DNA of 64,000 nt. Source: CAVSMC01 sp963728935. Its GTDB lineage: Bacteria > Pseudomonadota > Gammaproteobacteria > Burkholderiales > Casimicrobiaceae. The stretch spans positions 1,240,001 to 1,304,000 of the forward strand of contig CAVSMC010000001.1 in assembly GCA_963728935.1 (NCBI GenBank). The letters are read 5' to 3'. The notes beneath the pieces were generated by a model that was not told where the DNA came from, did not search any database, and was given only the letters and a program-made list of their open reading frames with translations. Shown here piece after piece: positions 53,632 to 61,886 of this stretch; within the stretch, counting starts at the first letter, position 1, and each line of letters begins with the position of its first letter. The position numbers and the translations under genes were made by a program.

Positions 53632-54925
53632 ACGCGATCTCCGCTTCGAGGTTGCCGTCGCAGCGCGAGCGCTTGTGCTCGATGAAGTAGTCGAACTCGT
53701 CGCGGAACTTGGCGATGATGCCCACGGTCGCGTAACCGGCGGCGTCGCCCATGCCGCAGATCGTCGTGCCGTCGTTCGCGTCGGAGATCTCGATCATCCG
53801 CTCGATGTCCTCCGGCCGTCCCTGTCCGGCGACGATGCGGTCGATGATCCTGTGCAGCCAGCCCATGCCTTCGCGGCACGGCGTGCACTGGCCGCACGAC
53901 TCGTGGTGATAAAAGCGCAGCATCACCTGCAGCAGCCGCACCATGCACGTACCCTCGGCGACGACGATCATGCCGCCTGACCCGAGCTGCGATCCCGCCT
54001 TCTTGAACGACGCGTGGTCGTACGTGAGGCCGGATATGTCCTCGCGCTTGAGCACCTTCGTCGATATGCCGCCGGGCACGATGCACTTGAGCGCCTTGCC
54101 GCCGGTGATGCCGCCGCAGTCTTCGTACAGAAACTTTTCAAGTGGATAACCGTGCTCGACCTCGTAGACGCCGGGCTTCTGGATGTGCCCGGAGATCGAT
54201 ACGAGCTGCGTGCCGGGACTCTTCGGCGTGCCGACGCTGCGGAAGGCTTCCACGCCGTGAAGGATGATGCCGGCGACATTGGCGAGCGTCTCGACGTTGT
54301 TGACCACCGTCGGTCGCTGATAGAGGCCCTTGACGGTCAACCGCGGCGGACGATTGCGCGGATAGCCCTTCTTGCCCTCGACCGAGGCGAGCAGTCCCGA
54401 CGCTTCGCCGCAGACGTACGAGCCGGCGCCGCGATAGACGACGATGTCGAGCGCGAAATCGGTGCCCTGCAACGGTTTGCCGAGGAGCCCCGCTTCGTAC
54501 GCCTCGTCGACAGCGCCCTGGATGCGCCGCCACGGCAGATCGAACTCGCCGCGGATGTAGACGAACGCGTTGCGCACGTCGAGCGCGTAGGAGGTGATCA
54601 GCATCGACTCGACGAGAAGATGCGGCGCGTTCTCGAGGATCCAGCGGTCCTTGAACGTGCCGGGCTCGCCTTCGTCGGCGTTCGCGCACAGATGATGCGG
54701 CTGGCCGTCGCCGAGCTTCACGACCGACCATTTGCGGCCGACGAGGAACGCTGCGCCGCCGTGGCCGAGCAGCCCGGAATCGGTCACCTGCTTGGTCACT
54801 TCCGCGGGCGTCATCGACGTCAACGCTTTGGCGAGCGCTTCGTAGCCGCCGCGGGCACGATAGTCGGCAAGCGTATGCGACGTTGCCGTCAGCGGGAAAT
54901 TCATGATGAGCTGTCGTCCGGGCAT
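53624..54925 (-). CDS. nuoF: NADH-quinone oxidoreductase subunit F (FMN, NADH site)
   Basis: The 433-residue subunit has the NADH/FMN Rossmann region (GHGGAAFLVGRKW, CANADEGEPGTFKDR) and the N3 cluster ESCGQCTPCREG. Start could be ATG 54925 (2 bp after nuoE) or ATG 54904 (MNFPLT); the former is chosen by spacing. It is the entry point for electrons from NADH. Confidence 0.96.
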   Translation of the reverse strand: MPGRQLIMNFPLTATSHTLADYRARGGYEALAKALTSMTPAEVTKQVTDSGLLGHGGAAFLVGRKWSVVKLGDGQPHHLCANADEGEPGTFKDRWILENAPHLLVESMLITSYALDVRNAFVYIRGEFDLPWRRIQGAVDEAYEAGLLGKPLQGTDFALDIVVYRGAGSYVCGEASGLLASVEGKKGYPRNRPPRLTVKGLYQRPTVVNNVETLANVAGIILHGVEAFRSVGTPKSPGTQLVSISGHIQKPGVYEVEHGYPLEKFLYEDCGGITGGKALKCIVPGGISTKVLKREDISGLTYDHASFKKAGSQLGSGGMIVVAEGTCMVRLLQVMLRFYHHESCGQCTPCREGMGWLHRIIDRIVAGQGRPEDIERMIEISDANDGTTICGMGDAAGYATVGIIAKFRDEFDYFIEHKRSRCDGNLEAEIAYA

Positions 54926-54927
54926 GG

Positions 54928-55392
54928 CTATTTCAACCCGTCGATCAGCGCGTCGATCTTTTCGACGTCCATGTTTTCGTAGTACGCGTCGTTGACGACC
55001 AGCACCGGCGCGGTTCCGCACGAGCCGAGGCATTCGCAGGTCGACAGCGTGAAGCGGCCGTCGGCGCTCGTCTCGCCGGGCGCAACGCCGAGCTTCGCCG
55101 CGAGATGGTCGATCAGCCGCTCGGCCCCGCGCATCGAACAGCTCACGTTGCGGCACGTTTCGACGTGCCAGCGGCCGATCGGCGCGCGGCGGAACTGCGT
55201 GTAGTAGCGCAGCACCTCCTCGATCTGGATGCGCGGCACTTTCAGGTATTCGGTGAGCTCGGCGATGTCGCTGTCGGCAACGTAGCCGCGGTCCTCCTGA
55301 ATTCGGCGAAGGCACGGCAGCACGAGCGATGGTTCGAAGCCCGCCGGAAAGCGCGCCTTCATCTTCTCGAACTCGGGGATCAGGTGCTTCAT
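54928..55392 (-). CDS. nuoE: NADH-quinone oxidoreductase subunit E (2Fe-2S)
   Basis: The 154-residue thioredoxin-like ferredoxin has four cysteine ligands (TCRNVSC and CECLGSCGTAP). The start at 55392 (MKHLIPEF) overlaps the nuoD stop by ATGA. Confidence 0.96.
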   Translation of the reverse strand: MKHLIPEFEKMKARFPAGFEPSLVLPCLRRIQEDRGYVADSDIAELTEYLKVPRIQIEEVLRYYTQFRRAPIGRWHVETCRNVSCSMRGAERLIDHLAAKLGVAPGETSADGRFTLSTCECLGSCGTAPVLVVNDAYYENMDVEKIDALIDGLK

Positions 55393-56630
55393 CGATCGCA
55401 CTCCCCGCCGATCATGTTGATCGAGCCGAACGTCGGCACGATGTCGGCGAGCTGAAATCCGTCGAGCATTTTGCTTGCCACACCCATGTGCACGAAGCTC
55501 GGCGCGCGCACGTGCACCTTGTACGGCGTGCCGGTGCCGGTGCTGACGAGATAGAAGCCGAGCTCGCCGTTCGGCGACTCGTGCGCGAAGTAGATTTCGC
55601 CGGCGGGTACCTTCGGACCGTCCATGACGAGCTTGAAGTGGTTGATCAGCGATTCGATCTCGCCGTAGACGAGCGGCTTGGGCGGGAACGTGCAGCGCCG
55701 GTCGTCGACCGAGATCGGGCCGTCGGGCAGCATGTCGGCGAGCTGGCGCATCATGTGGATCGATTCGTCGATCTCGCGCATGCGGACGTAGTAGCGGTCG
55801 TAGTTATCGCCGTTGATGCCGACCGGCACTTCGAAGTCGAGGTCGGCGTAGGCGAGGTACGGCGTGTCCTTGCGCAGATCGCGTGCTACTCCCGTGGAGC
55901 GCAGCATCGGGCCCGTGCAGGCGTACGACAGCGCGTCGGCGGTGGACAGCGTGCCGACGTTGCGCATGCGGTCGATGAAGATGCGGTTGCGGTCGACGAG
56001 CTTGTGCACGCGTCCGAGGAAGTCGTCCGACTGGACGAGGATTTCTTCCATCCGTGCGAGCCATCCATCCGGCAGATCGCACGCGAGCCCGCCGATGCGG
56101 CCGTACGAGTGCGTGACGCGCGCGCCGGTCAGCGCCGCGACGTGCTCGTACATGTAGTCTCGGATCATCACCAGATAGAGGAACGCGGTCATCGCGCCGA
56201 GCTCCATCAGGCCGGCGGCAACGCACGTGAGGTGATCGATGACGCGCGAGTATTCGGACAGCAGCGTGCGCAGCACCTTGCAGCGCGGCGTCATCTCGAT
56301 GCCCATCAGCCTCTCGACCGCCTCGCAATAGGCGAAGTCGTTGATGAGCGCCGAAACGTAGTTGAGGCGATCGACGTACGGGATCAGGTTGTGCCAGGTA
56401 TGGTCCTCGCACTCCTTCTCGAAGCCGCGATGCAGGTAACCGGGGTGGACGTCGGTGCGGATCACCCTCTCGCCGTCGAGCTCAACGACGATCTGCACGG
56501 TGCCGTGCGTCGCCGGGTGCGACGGGCCGATGTTGACGATGACGTGATCCTCACGGCTCGGCTTGTCGAACGCCGGCCGGATCGGGTTCGGCAGCGCTGC
56601 TTCCGGCTTCAGGTCGAACGGCGGGTTCAC
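55389..56630 (-). CDS. nuoD: NADH-quinone oxidoreductase subunit D, GTG start
   Basis: The 413-residue 49-kDa-type subunit has the quinone-site motif GPSHPATHGTVQ and ends ADIVPTFGSINMIGGECDR. The start is the GTG at 56630 that overlaps the preceding small frame's stop by GTGA. The ATG at 56726 would add 32 basic, non-conserved residues overlapping the spacer frame and is rejected. Confidence 0.95.
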   Translation of the reverse strand: MNPPFDLKPEAALPNPIRPAFDKPSREDHVIVNIGPSHPATHGTVQIVVELDGERVIRTDVHPGYLHRGFEKECEDHTWHNLIPYVDRLNYVSALINDFAYCEAVERLMGIEMTPRCKVLRTLLSEYSRVIDHLTCVAAGLMELGAMTAFLYLVMIRDYMYEHVAALTGARVTHSYGRIGGLACDLPDGWLARMEEILVQSDDFLGRVHKLVDRNRIFIDRMRNVGTLSTADALSYACTGPMLRSTGVARDLRKDTPYLAYADLDFEVPVGINGDNYDRYYVRMREIDESIHMMRQLADMLPDGPISVDDRRCTFPPKPLVYGEIESLINHFKLVMDGPKVPAGEIYFAHESPNGELGFYLVSTGTGTPYKVHVRAPSFVHMGVASKMLDGFQLADIVPTFGSINMIGGECDR

Positions 56631-56842
56631 GCGCGGCCTCGTTGACGGTCGGTGTTCGGCGAAGCGTGTCGCATCGGCCGCGCGCAATCGCGCCGCGACG
56701 CGGTCTTCGGGCGCCTGTGCAAGCACAGCCGATCGAACCGCGGTCGCGCGTCGGCGCCGCCGCTCGCGCGCGGACGGGCGCTGCGGGCCTGGGCTTCGCC
56801 CCGCGCGCTCGCGACGCCTCTGCCTTCGGCCGCGGCGCTCAT
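56627..56842 (-). other. Mini-ORF joining nuoC and nuoD (71 codons)
   Basis: The frame starts at an ATG overlapping the nuoC stop (ATGA) and ends in a TGA overlapping the nuoD GTG. The peptide (start MSAAAEGRGVASARG) is rich in Arg and Ala and has no recognisable domain. This is the longest of the spacer frames. A GAGG is close to the nuoD start. Confidence 0.4.
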
Positions 56843-57324
56843 GCGCGACCTCGCGGGTCGCGGTAGGGGATCAGCGGCTGCTCACGGTCTTTCGGATAGT
56901 CCTTGCGCAACGGATGGCCGACGAAGCCTTCGTAGAGAAGCACCGGACGAAGGTCCGAGTTGCCGCGAAACACGATCCCGTACATCTCGTGGCACTCGCG
57001 TTCCATGAACGCCGCCGAGCCGTACAGCGACGTCAGCGAGTCGACCACTGCATCGCCTTCCGGCACGCGCGTCTTCACGCGCACGCGCACGTGCGACTGC
57101 GTCGAATAGAAGTGCCAGACGACCTCGAAGCGCTGTTGCTCGCCGGGCCAGTCGACCGCGGTGACATCGAGGAAGACATCGAAGCCGAGCTCGTTGCGCA
57201 GCCGCTGCACGGTCGCGAGCACGTCGCTCGAGGCGATGCGAACGATCAGCGTGTCGTGAGCGACGCTCATCTCTCGGCCGGGGGCGGCGAGGCGCTTCTG
57301 CATCGATTCGAAGACGTCGGCCAT
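56839..57324 (-). CDS. nuoC: NADH-quinone oxidoreductase subunit C
   Basis: The 161-residue 30-kDa-type subunit has ERECHEMYGIVFRGNSDLR and the GFVGHPLRKDYP end. It is 2 bp after nuoB. The short spacer frame follows with ATGA overlap. Confidence 0.95.
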   Translation of the reverse strand: MADVFESMQKRLAAPGREMSVAHDTLIVRIASSDVLATVQRLRNELGFDVFLDVTAVDWPGEQQRFEVVWHFYSTQSHVRVRVKTRVPEGDAVVDSLTSLYGSAAFMERECHEMYGIVFRGNSDLRPVLLYEGFVGHPLRKDYPKDREQPLIPYRDPRGRA

Positions 57325-57326
57325 GG

Positions 57327-57854
57327 TCAGAATGTCTGCGTGATGACCGGATGCTTCGAGCGGGCGATCAGGTCCTGCAGCTGCATGATCCCGTCGATCA
57401 CCGTCTCGGGCCGCGGCGGGCAGCCGGGAATGTAGACGTCGACCGGAACGATCAGGTCGATTCCCGCGACCGCGGCGTAGTTCTGGTAGAAACCGCCCGA
57501 CGTCGCGCACGCGCCGAACGCCATCACCCATTTCGGCTCGCACATCTGCTCGTAGACTTTGCGCAGGATCGGCGCCTGCTTGTGCGTGATCGTCCCGACG
57601 ACCATCAGCAGGTCCGACTGGCGCGGCGAGAAGCGCGGCAACGCGGCACCGAAGCGATCGGTGTCGTACGGCGACGAGCTCACCGCCATGAACTCCATCG
57701 CGCAGCACGCGGTGACGAACGGATAGGGAAACAGCGAGAACTTGCGCGCCCAGCCGATGAGCTCGTCCTTCTTCGTCGTCATGTATTCGAGCGCGCCGCT
57801 TTTCGCCGTCGGCGCCGACGACTTGACCGCAATCGGGAAAGGAGCCGTCGCCAT
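57327..57854 (-). CDS. nuoB: NADH-quinone oxidoreductase subunit B (4Fe-4S N2)
   Basis: The 175-residue subunit has the N2-cluster cysteines (TACCAMEFM, FGACATSGG, PGCPPRPE). It is 2 bp after nuoA. The start at 57854 (MATAPFP) fits a normal-length protein. Confidence 0.96.
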   Translation of the reverse strand: MATAPFPIAVKSSAPTAKSGALEYMTTKKDELIGWARKFSLFPYPFVTACCAMEFMAVSSSPYDTDRFGAALPRFSPRQSDLLMVVGTITHKQAPILRKVYEQMCEPKWVMAFGACATSGGFYQNYAAVAGIDLIVPVDVYIPGCPPRPETVIDGIMQLQDLIARSKHPVITQTF

Positions 57855-57856
57855 CG

Positions 57857-58222
57857 TCACTCCGAGACCTGCTCGATCAGGCGCGAGCGGTAGACGTAGA
57901 GCAGGATCAGCACCAGCAGGAACACGAAGATGCCGAACGTCGCGACCATGGAGCCCGTCAGCGGCTGGGCGCCAAGTGCCCAGATGAACAGGAACACGGT
58001 CTCCAGGTCGAACAGAATGAACACGATTGCGACCGCGTAATACTTGATCGGCACCGCCTTCACGTTGACCGGATCGATCGGCATTACGCCGCATTCGAAC
58101 GGCTCGAGCTTGACGGCGGTCGCCACCGGCTTCGGACCGAGGAAGCGGTTCATCAGCAACGTAACGAACACGAAGCCGAGGATCGCGAGCAGATACAGCA
58201 GGAAGACGGCGTAGGCGCTCAT
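57857..58222 (-). CDS. nuoA: NADH-quinone oxidoreductase subunit A
   Basis: The 121-residue, three-helix subunit has KLEPFECGVMPI with the conserved cysteine loop. It is the first gene of the nuo operon. An FNR/DNR-type box lies 86 bp upstream. Confidence 0.97.
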   Translation of the reverse strand: MSAYAVFLLYLLAILGFVFVTLLMNRFLGPKPVATAVKLEPFECGVMPIDPVNVKAVPIKYYAVAIVFILFDLETVFLFIWALGAQPLTGSMVATFGIFVFLLVLILLYVYRSRLIEQVSE

Positions 58223-58307
58223 TGTTTGGGGGACGGATTCGCTGGCGTGCTTGAAGGGCCGTTCCGTGCGTCGTGCCCAAGACTAGGCGTGGCGCGCCTG
58301 CGACGAG

Positions 58308-58321
58308 TTGACGCAGATCAA
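58308..58321. promoter_or_regulatory. FNR/DNR-type box upstream of nuoA
   Basis: TTGAC-GCAG-ATCAA matches the TTGAT-N4-ATCAA consensus at 9 of 10 defined positions. It lies 86 bp before the nuoA start, in the 243-bp gap between nuoA and the malic enzyme gene. The Crp/Fnr protein at 23470-24156 has the matching E-x-x-S-R recognition residues. Confidence 0.55.
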
Positions 58322-58465
58322 CGCCCCATACCGCATCGAGCGTACTCGCCGCAGGGTGTGACTCCGATCAACGGCGCCGATCGCACCTGCGAGAGGACGG
58401 AACGACGCGATTTCCTTGCGACGCGATGGCCGCCTCTGTCCCCCTTGCAATGACAAACGCATGAA

Positions 58466-60133
58466 TCATGCGTAGCAATCGTATTCGGGCTCGTACATCT
58501 GCGAGCGCACGTACGCGGCCACATCGTCCGGCCGCGCGATGCGCGCGTGGCCCTGGGTGAGCGCGACGTTCGCGACGGCGGCGCCGATGTGCGCCGACAC
58601 GTCGCGCACCTGCGAAAGCGGCGGGTAGAGGCTGCCTTGCGCGAGATCCTCGGCGGAAACGCGCTCGGCGAGCGCTTGCGCGGCGGCGAGGAACATCTCG
58701 TCGGTGATGCGCGTCGAGTGCACTGCAATGGCGCCCAGTCCCACGCCCGGGAAGATGTACGAATTGTTGCCCTGCCGCGACACCAGCGTTTGGCCGCCGA
58801 ACGTCACGGGATCGAACGGGCTGCCCGACGCGAACAGCGCGCGGCCGCCGCTCCACTCGTACGCCTGCTGCGCCGTGCATTCGGACTTCGACGTCGGATT
58901 CGACAGCGCGAAGATGATCGGCCGCGAATTGAGCTTCGTCATCGCCTCGATCACCTCGCGCGTGAACGTGCCGCCGGCCGCAGCGACGCCGATGATCGCC
59001 GTGGGCTCCAGCGCGCGGATCGCATCGATGAAGTTCGTGATCGGCGCGTGGTCGTGCGCGTATGGCGTCTTGTGCGCCGTGAGGCCGGTGCGGCTCGCGA
59101 CGACGAGGCCCTTGGAGTCGACGAGCCAGCAGCGCTTGCGCGCCTGCGCGACGGGCGTGCCGTGCGCCACCATGGCGGCGACGGTCAGATCGGCGATCCC
59201 GGTTGCGGCTTCGCCGGCGCCGAGGAACAGCAGCTTCTGCGCGGCGAGTGCGTGCCCGGTCACGCGCAGCGCCGAATAGATGCCGGCGAGCGCGACCGCC
59301 GCCGTGCCCTGGATGTCGTCGTTGAAGGTGCAAATGCGATTGCGATACCGTTCGAGCAGACGGAACGCATTGTGATTGGCGAAGTCCTCGAACTGCACGA
59401 CGCAGCCGGGGAACACCTCCTGCGTGGCGGTGATGAACTCGTCGACGAGCTCGTCGTACGCGCTGCCGGTGAGCCGTGGGTGCGGAATGCCCAGGTAGAG
59501 CGGATCGCTGCGCAAGCCTTCGTTGTTCGTGCCGACATCGAGCATCACGGGAAGGCACTCGTTCGGATGGACGCCGGCGAGCGCCGTGTAGAGCGAGAGC
59601 TTGCCGACCGGGATGCCCATGCCGCTCGAACCGAGGTCGCCGAGCCCGAGAATGCGCTCGCCGTCGGTCACGACGATCATCGAAACGTTGCGATGCGGCC
59701 AGTTGCGCAGGATCTGCTCGATCCGGCCGCGGTCGCGCGCGGTGATGAAGATGCCGCGCGGGCGCTGGAAGATATGCCCGAACTGCTGGCACGCGAGCCC
59801 GACCGTCGGCGTGTAGATGATCGGCATCATCTCGTCGGGATACGTCGTGACGACGCGGAAGAACAACGCTTCGTTGCGGTCGTGCAGCGCCGTGAGCGAA
59901 ATGTACTTCTCGAGCGGCGAGGAGAGCCGGTGGAAATTCTCCAGCACGCGCGCCATTTGCTGCTCCTGCGTCGACACGTGCGGCGGCAGCAGGCCGCGCA
60001 AGCCGAGCGCGTCGCGCTCGGCTTCGGTGAATGCCGTGCTCTTGTTGAGCGACGGGTCGTGCAGCAGCGCGATGCCGCGGGGAAACCAGGCGGGGATGCG
60101 TTCTCGCTCGAACATCGGGCCTTCATTGGTCAT
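58466..60133 (-). CDS. maeA: NAD-dependent malic enzyme, MaeA/SfcA type
   Basis: The 555-residue enzyme has MMPIIYTPTVGLACQQFG, GERILGLGDLGSSGMGIPVGK and FNDDIQGTAAVALAG, all malic-enzyme signatures. It converts malate to pyruvate and CO2 with reduction of NAD. The adjacent 2-oxoacid:ferredoxin oxidoreductase could use its pyruvate. It ends before the nuo promoter region. An inverted-repeat element (60196-60245) separates it from the upstream flavoprotein gene. Confidence 0.95.
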   Translation of the reverse strand: MTNEGPMFERERIPAWFPRGIALLHDPSLNKSTAFTEAERDALGLRGLLPPHVSTQEQQMARVLENFHRLSSPLEKYISLTALHDRNEALFFRVVTTYPDEMMPIIYTPTVGLACQQFGHIFQRPRGIFITARDRGRIEQILRNWPHRNVSMIVVTDGERILGLGDLGSSGMGIPVGKLSLYTALAGVHPNECLPVMLDVGTNNEGLRSDPLYLGIPHPRLTGSAYDELVDEFITATQEVFPGCVVQFEDFANHNAFRLLERYRNRICTFNDDIQGTAAVALAGIYSALRVTGHALAAQKLLFLGAGEAATGIADLTVAAMVAHGTPVAQARKRCWLVDSKGLVVASRTGLTAHKTPYAHDHAPITNFIDAIRALEPTAIIGVAAAGGTFTREVIEAMTKLNSRPIIFALSNPTSKSECTAQQAYEWSGGRALFASGSPFDPVTFGGQTLVSRQGNNSYIFPGVGLGAIAVHSTRITDEMFLAAAQALAERVSAEDLAQGSLYPPLSQVRDVSAHIGAAVANVALTQGHARIARPDDVAAYVRSQMYEPEYDCYA

Positions 60134-60195
60134 TGTTGTATTCCTCCGGTGCGCTGGTCACGAAAGCACGGGTCGGACCTGTAAGTAGAGTCAGG

Positions 60196-60245
60196 AAAAT
60201 AGGGTCAGACTCGACTTTTCGAAAAGTCGAGTCTGACCCTACTTT
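60196..60245. repeat. Palindromic repeat upstream of the malic enzyme gene (copy 2)
   Basis: 60200-60241 is a perfect 42-bp palindrome (21-bp arms, no spacer) containing TAGGGTCAGACTCGACTTTTC. It extends to 60196-60245 with one mismatch. The arm matches the 23-bp arms of the nuoN-nqrA repeat. It lies between two minus-strand genes and could terminate transcription; a T-tract follows in the minus direction. Confidence 0.8.
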
Positions 60246-60251
60246 CCCGGG

Positions 60252-61886
60252 CTAGATCGTCTCCGGCACCATCGTGATCGCGCCGCACGGACATTCGGAC
60301 ACGCAGATGCCGCAGCCTTTGCAATAGTCGTAGTTGAACTTGAAGCGGTTGCCGGGGCCAAGCTTCACGACGGCGTTATCCGGGCAGACGCCGTAGCAGT
60401 TGTCGCATTCGAAGCAGTTGCCGCACGACAGGCAGCGGCGCGCTTCGAACAGCGCGTTCGATTCGTCGAGCCCCTGCACGACCTCGTCGAACGTCGACGT
60501 GCGGCGCACAAGGTCGAGCGTGGGTCGCACGCGCTTCGGCGCGTCGGCGTAGTACCAAGGATTGAGCTTGTCGAACGCCGCAATGTCGTGCTTCGGCGGT
60601 GCTTCATACGTGCGGCCGCTGAGCCAGGCGTCGATGTTGCGCGCTGCTTTCTTGCCGTGGCCAACCGCGACGGTGACGGTGCGCTCGGACGGGACCATGT
60701 CGCCGCCGGCGAAGAGCCCGGGATAGCCCGTCATCATGTTCGGCGCGACCTCGACGACGCCGTCGTTGACGACGAGCCCCGGCACGCCGTTCAGCAACGA
60801 CAGATCGACGTCCTGCCCGAGCGCGAGCACGAGCGAATCGGCCTCGAGCGTCTCGAACTCGCCGGTCGGCTGCGGGAAGCCTTTCTCGTCGAGCGCCATC
60901 TTCTCGACGGTGAGCGTGCCCTCGTCGGCCATGCTCTTGATCGTCGAGAGCCACTTGATCATGATGCCTTCCTGCAGCGCTTCCTCGACCTCGGATTCGT
61001 GCGCGGGCATCTTCTCGCGCGTGCGACGGTACACGATGATCGATTCGCTCGCGCCCAACCGCTTCGCTGTGCGCGCGACGTCGAGCGCCGTGTTGCCGCC
61101 GCCGTAGACGACCACACGGCGGCCGAGCAGCGGCTTGTCCTCGCCTTCCATGCTGCGCAACACCGATACCGCGTCGAGCATTCGCGCGGCGGCGCCGGCG
61201 GGAATGTACGCGCGCTTGCCGATGTGTGCGCCGACGGCGAGAAATGCCGCGTCGAAGCGGCCGGCCCTCATCTCGGCGCGGATGTCGCTTATCTTGCGAT
61301 TGAGCTCGATCTCCACACCCAGGTCCGCGATGCGCTTCACTTCGCCATCGAGCACGTCGCGCGGCAGCCGGTATTTCGGGATGCCGAAGCGCATCATGCC
61401 GCCCGCGAACGGGCCCGCCTCGACGATCTTCACCGTGTGGCCGAGGCGGCGCAGATGGTACGCTGCCGACAACCCCGAAGGTCCTGCGCCGACGACGAGA
61501 ACGCGGCGTCCCGTTTCCGTTGCCGGCGGCTCGAACTTCCAGCCGCGTCTGAGCGCTTCGTCACCGAGGAATCGCTCGACGGAATTGATTCCCACCGCCT
61601 CGTCGAGCTGCCCGCGGTTGCACGCGGTTTCGCACGGGTGGTAGCAGACGCGTCCCATCACCGCGGGCAACGGATTGTCCTGCGTGAGCTGGCGCCACGC
61701 GGCTTCGTAGTTGCCGCCCTCGGCGTGGAACAGCCACTGCTGGATGTTCTCTCCGGCCGGGCACGCGTTGTTGCACGGCGGCAGCCGGTCGACGTAGATG
61801 GGACGCGACGTGCGCCACGACCCGGTCTTGTTCGCGAGCGAGCTGCCGACGTCGAGCGTGATTGCGAAGGGCTTATCCATTGGCAT
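60252..61886 (-). CDS. FeS flavoprotein with GltD-like NAD(P) core, partner of the 2-oxoacid:ferredoxin oxidoreductase
   Basis: The 544-residue protein has three parts. N-terminal cysteines (CNNACP at about 38-42, CYHPCETAC at 81-89) match GltD-like FeS sites. A FAD/NAD(P)-binding core carries GAGPSG (133-138) and GGGNTALD. A C-terminal ferredoxin pair has CFECDNCYGVCP and CKGCGICVSECP. It overlaps the beta-subunit gene by up to 14 bp. It probably links NAD(P) and ferredoxin or acts as the delta-type electron-transfer subunit. The starts 61886 and 61880 are both possible. Confidence 0.9.
   Translation of the reverse strand: MPMDKPFAITLDVGSSLANKTGSWRTSRPIYVDRLPPCNNACPAGENIQQWLFHAEGGNYEAAWRQLTQDNPLPAVMGRVCYHPCETACNRGQLDEAVGINSVERFLGDEALRRGWKFEPPATETGRRVLVVGAGPSGLSAAYHLRRLGHTVKIVEAGPFAGGMMRFGIPKYRLPRDVLDGEVKRIADLGVEIELNRKISDIRAEMRAGRFDAAFLAVGAHIGKRAYIPAGAAARMLDAVSVLRSMEGEDKPLLGRRVVVYGGGNTALDVARTAKRLGASESIIVYRRTREKMPAHESEVEEALQEGIMIKWLSTIKSMADEGTLTVEKMALDEKGFPQPTGEFETLEADSLVLALGQDVDLSLLNGVPGLVVNDGVVEVAPNMMTGYPGLFAGGDMVPSERTVTVAVGHGKKAARNIDAWLSGRTYEAPPKHDIAAFDKLNPWYYADAPKRVRPTLDLVRRTSTFDEVVQGLDESNALFEARRCLSCGNCFECDNCYGVCPDNAVVKLGPGNRFKFNYDYCKGCGICVSECPCGAITMVPETI

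Noticed and set aside
56630..56726. Longer nuoD start at ATG 56726
   Set aside because: It adds a basic, non-conserved stretch and ignores the GTGA overlap at 56627-56630; length without it is normal for NuoD.
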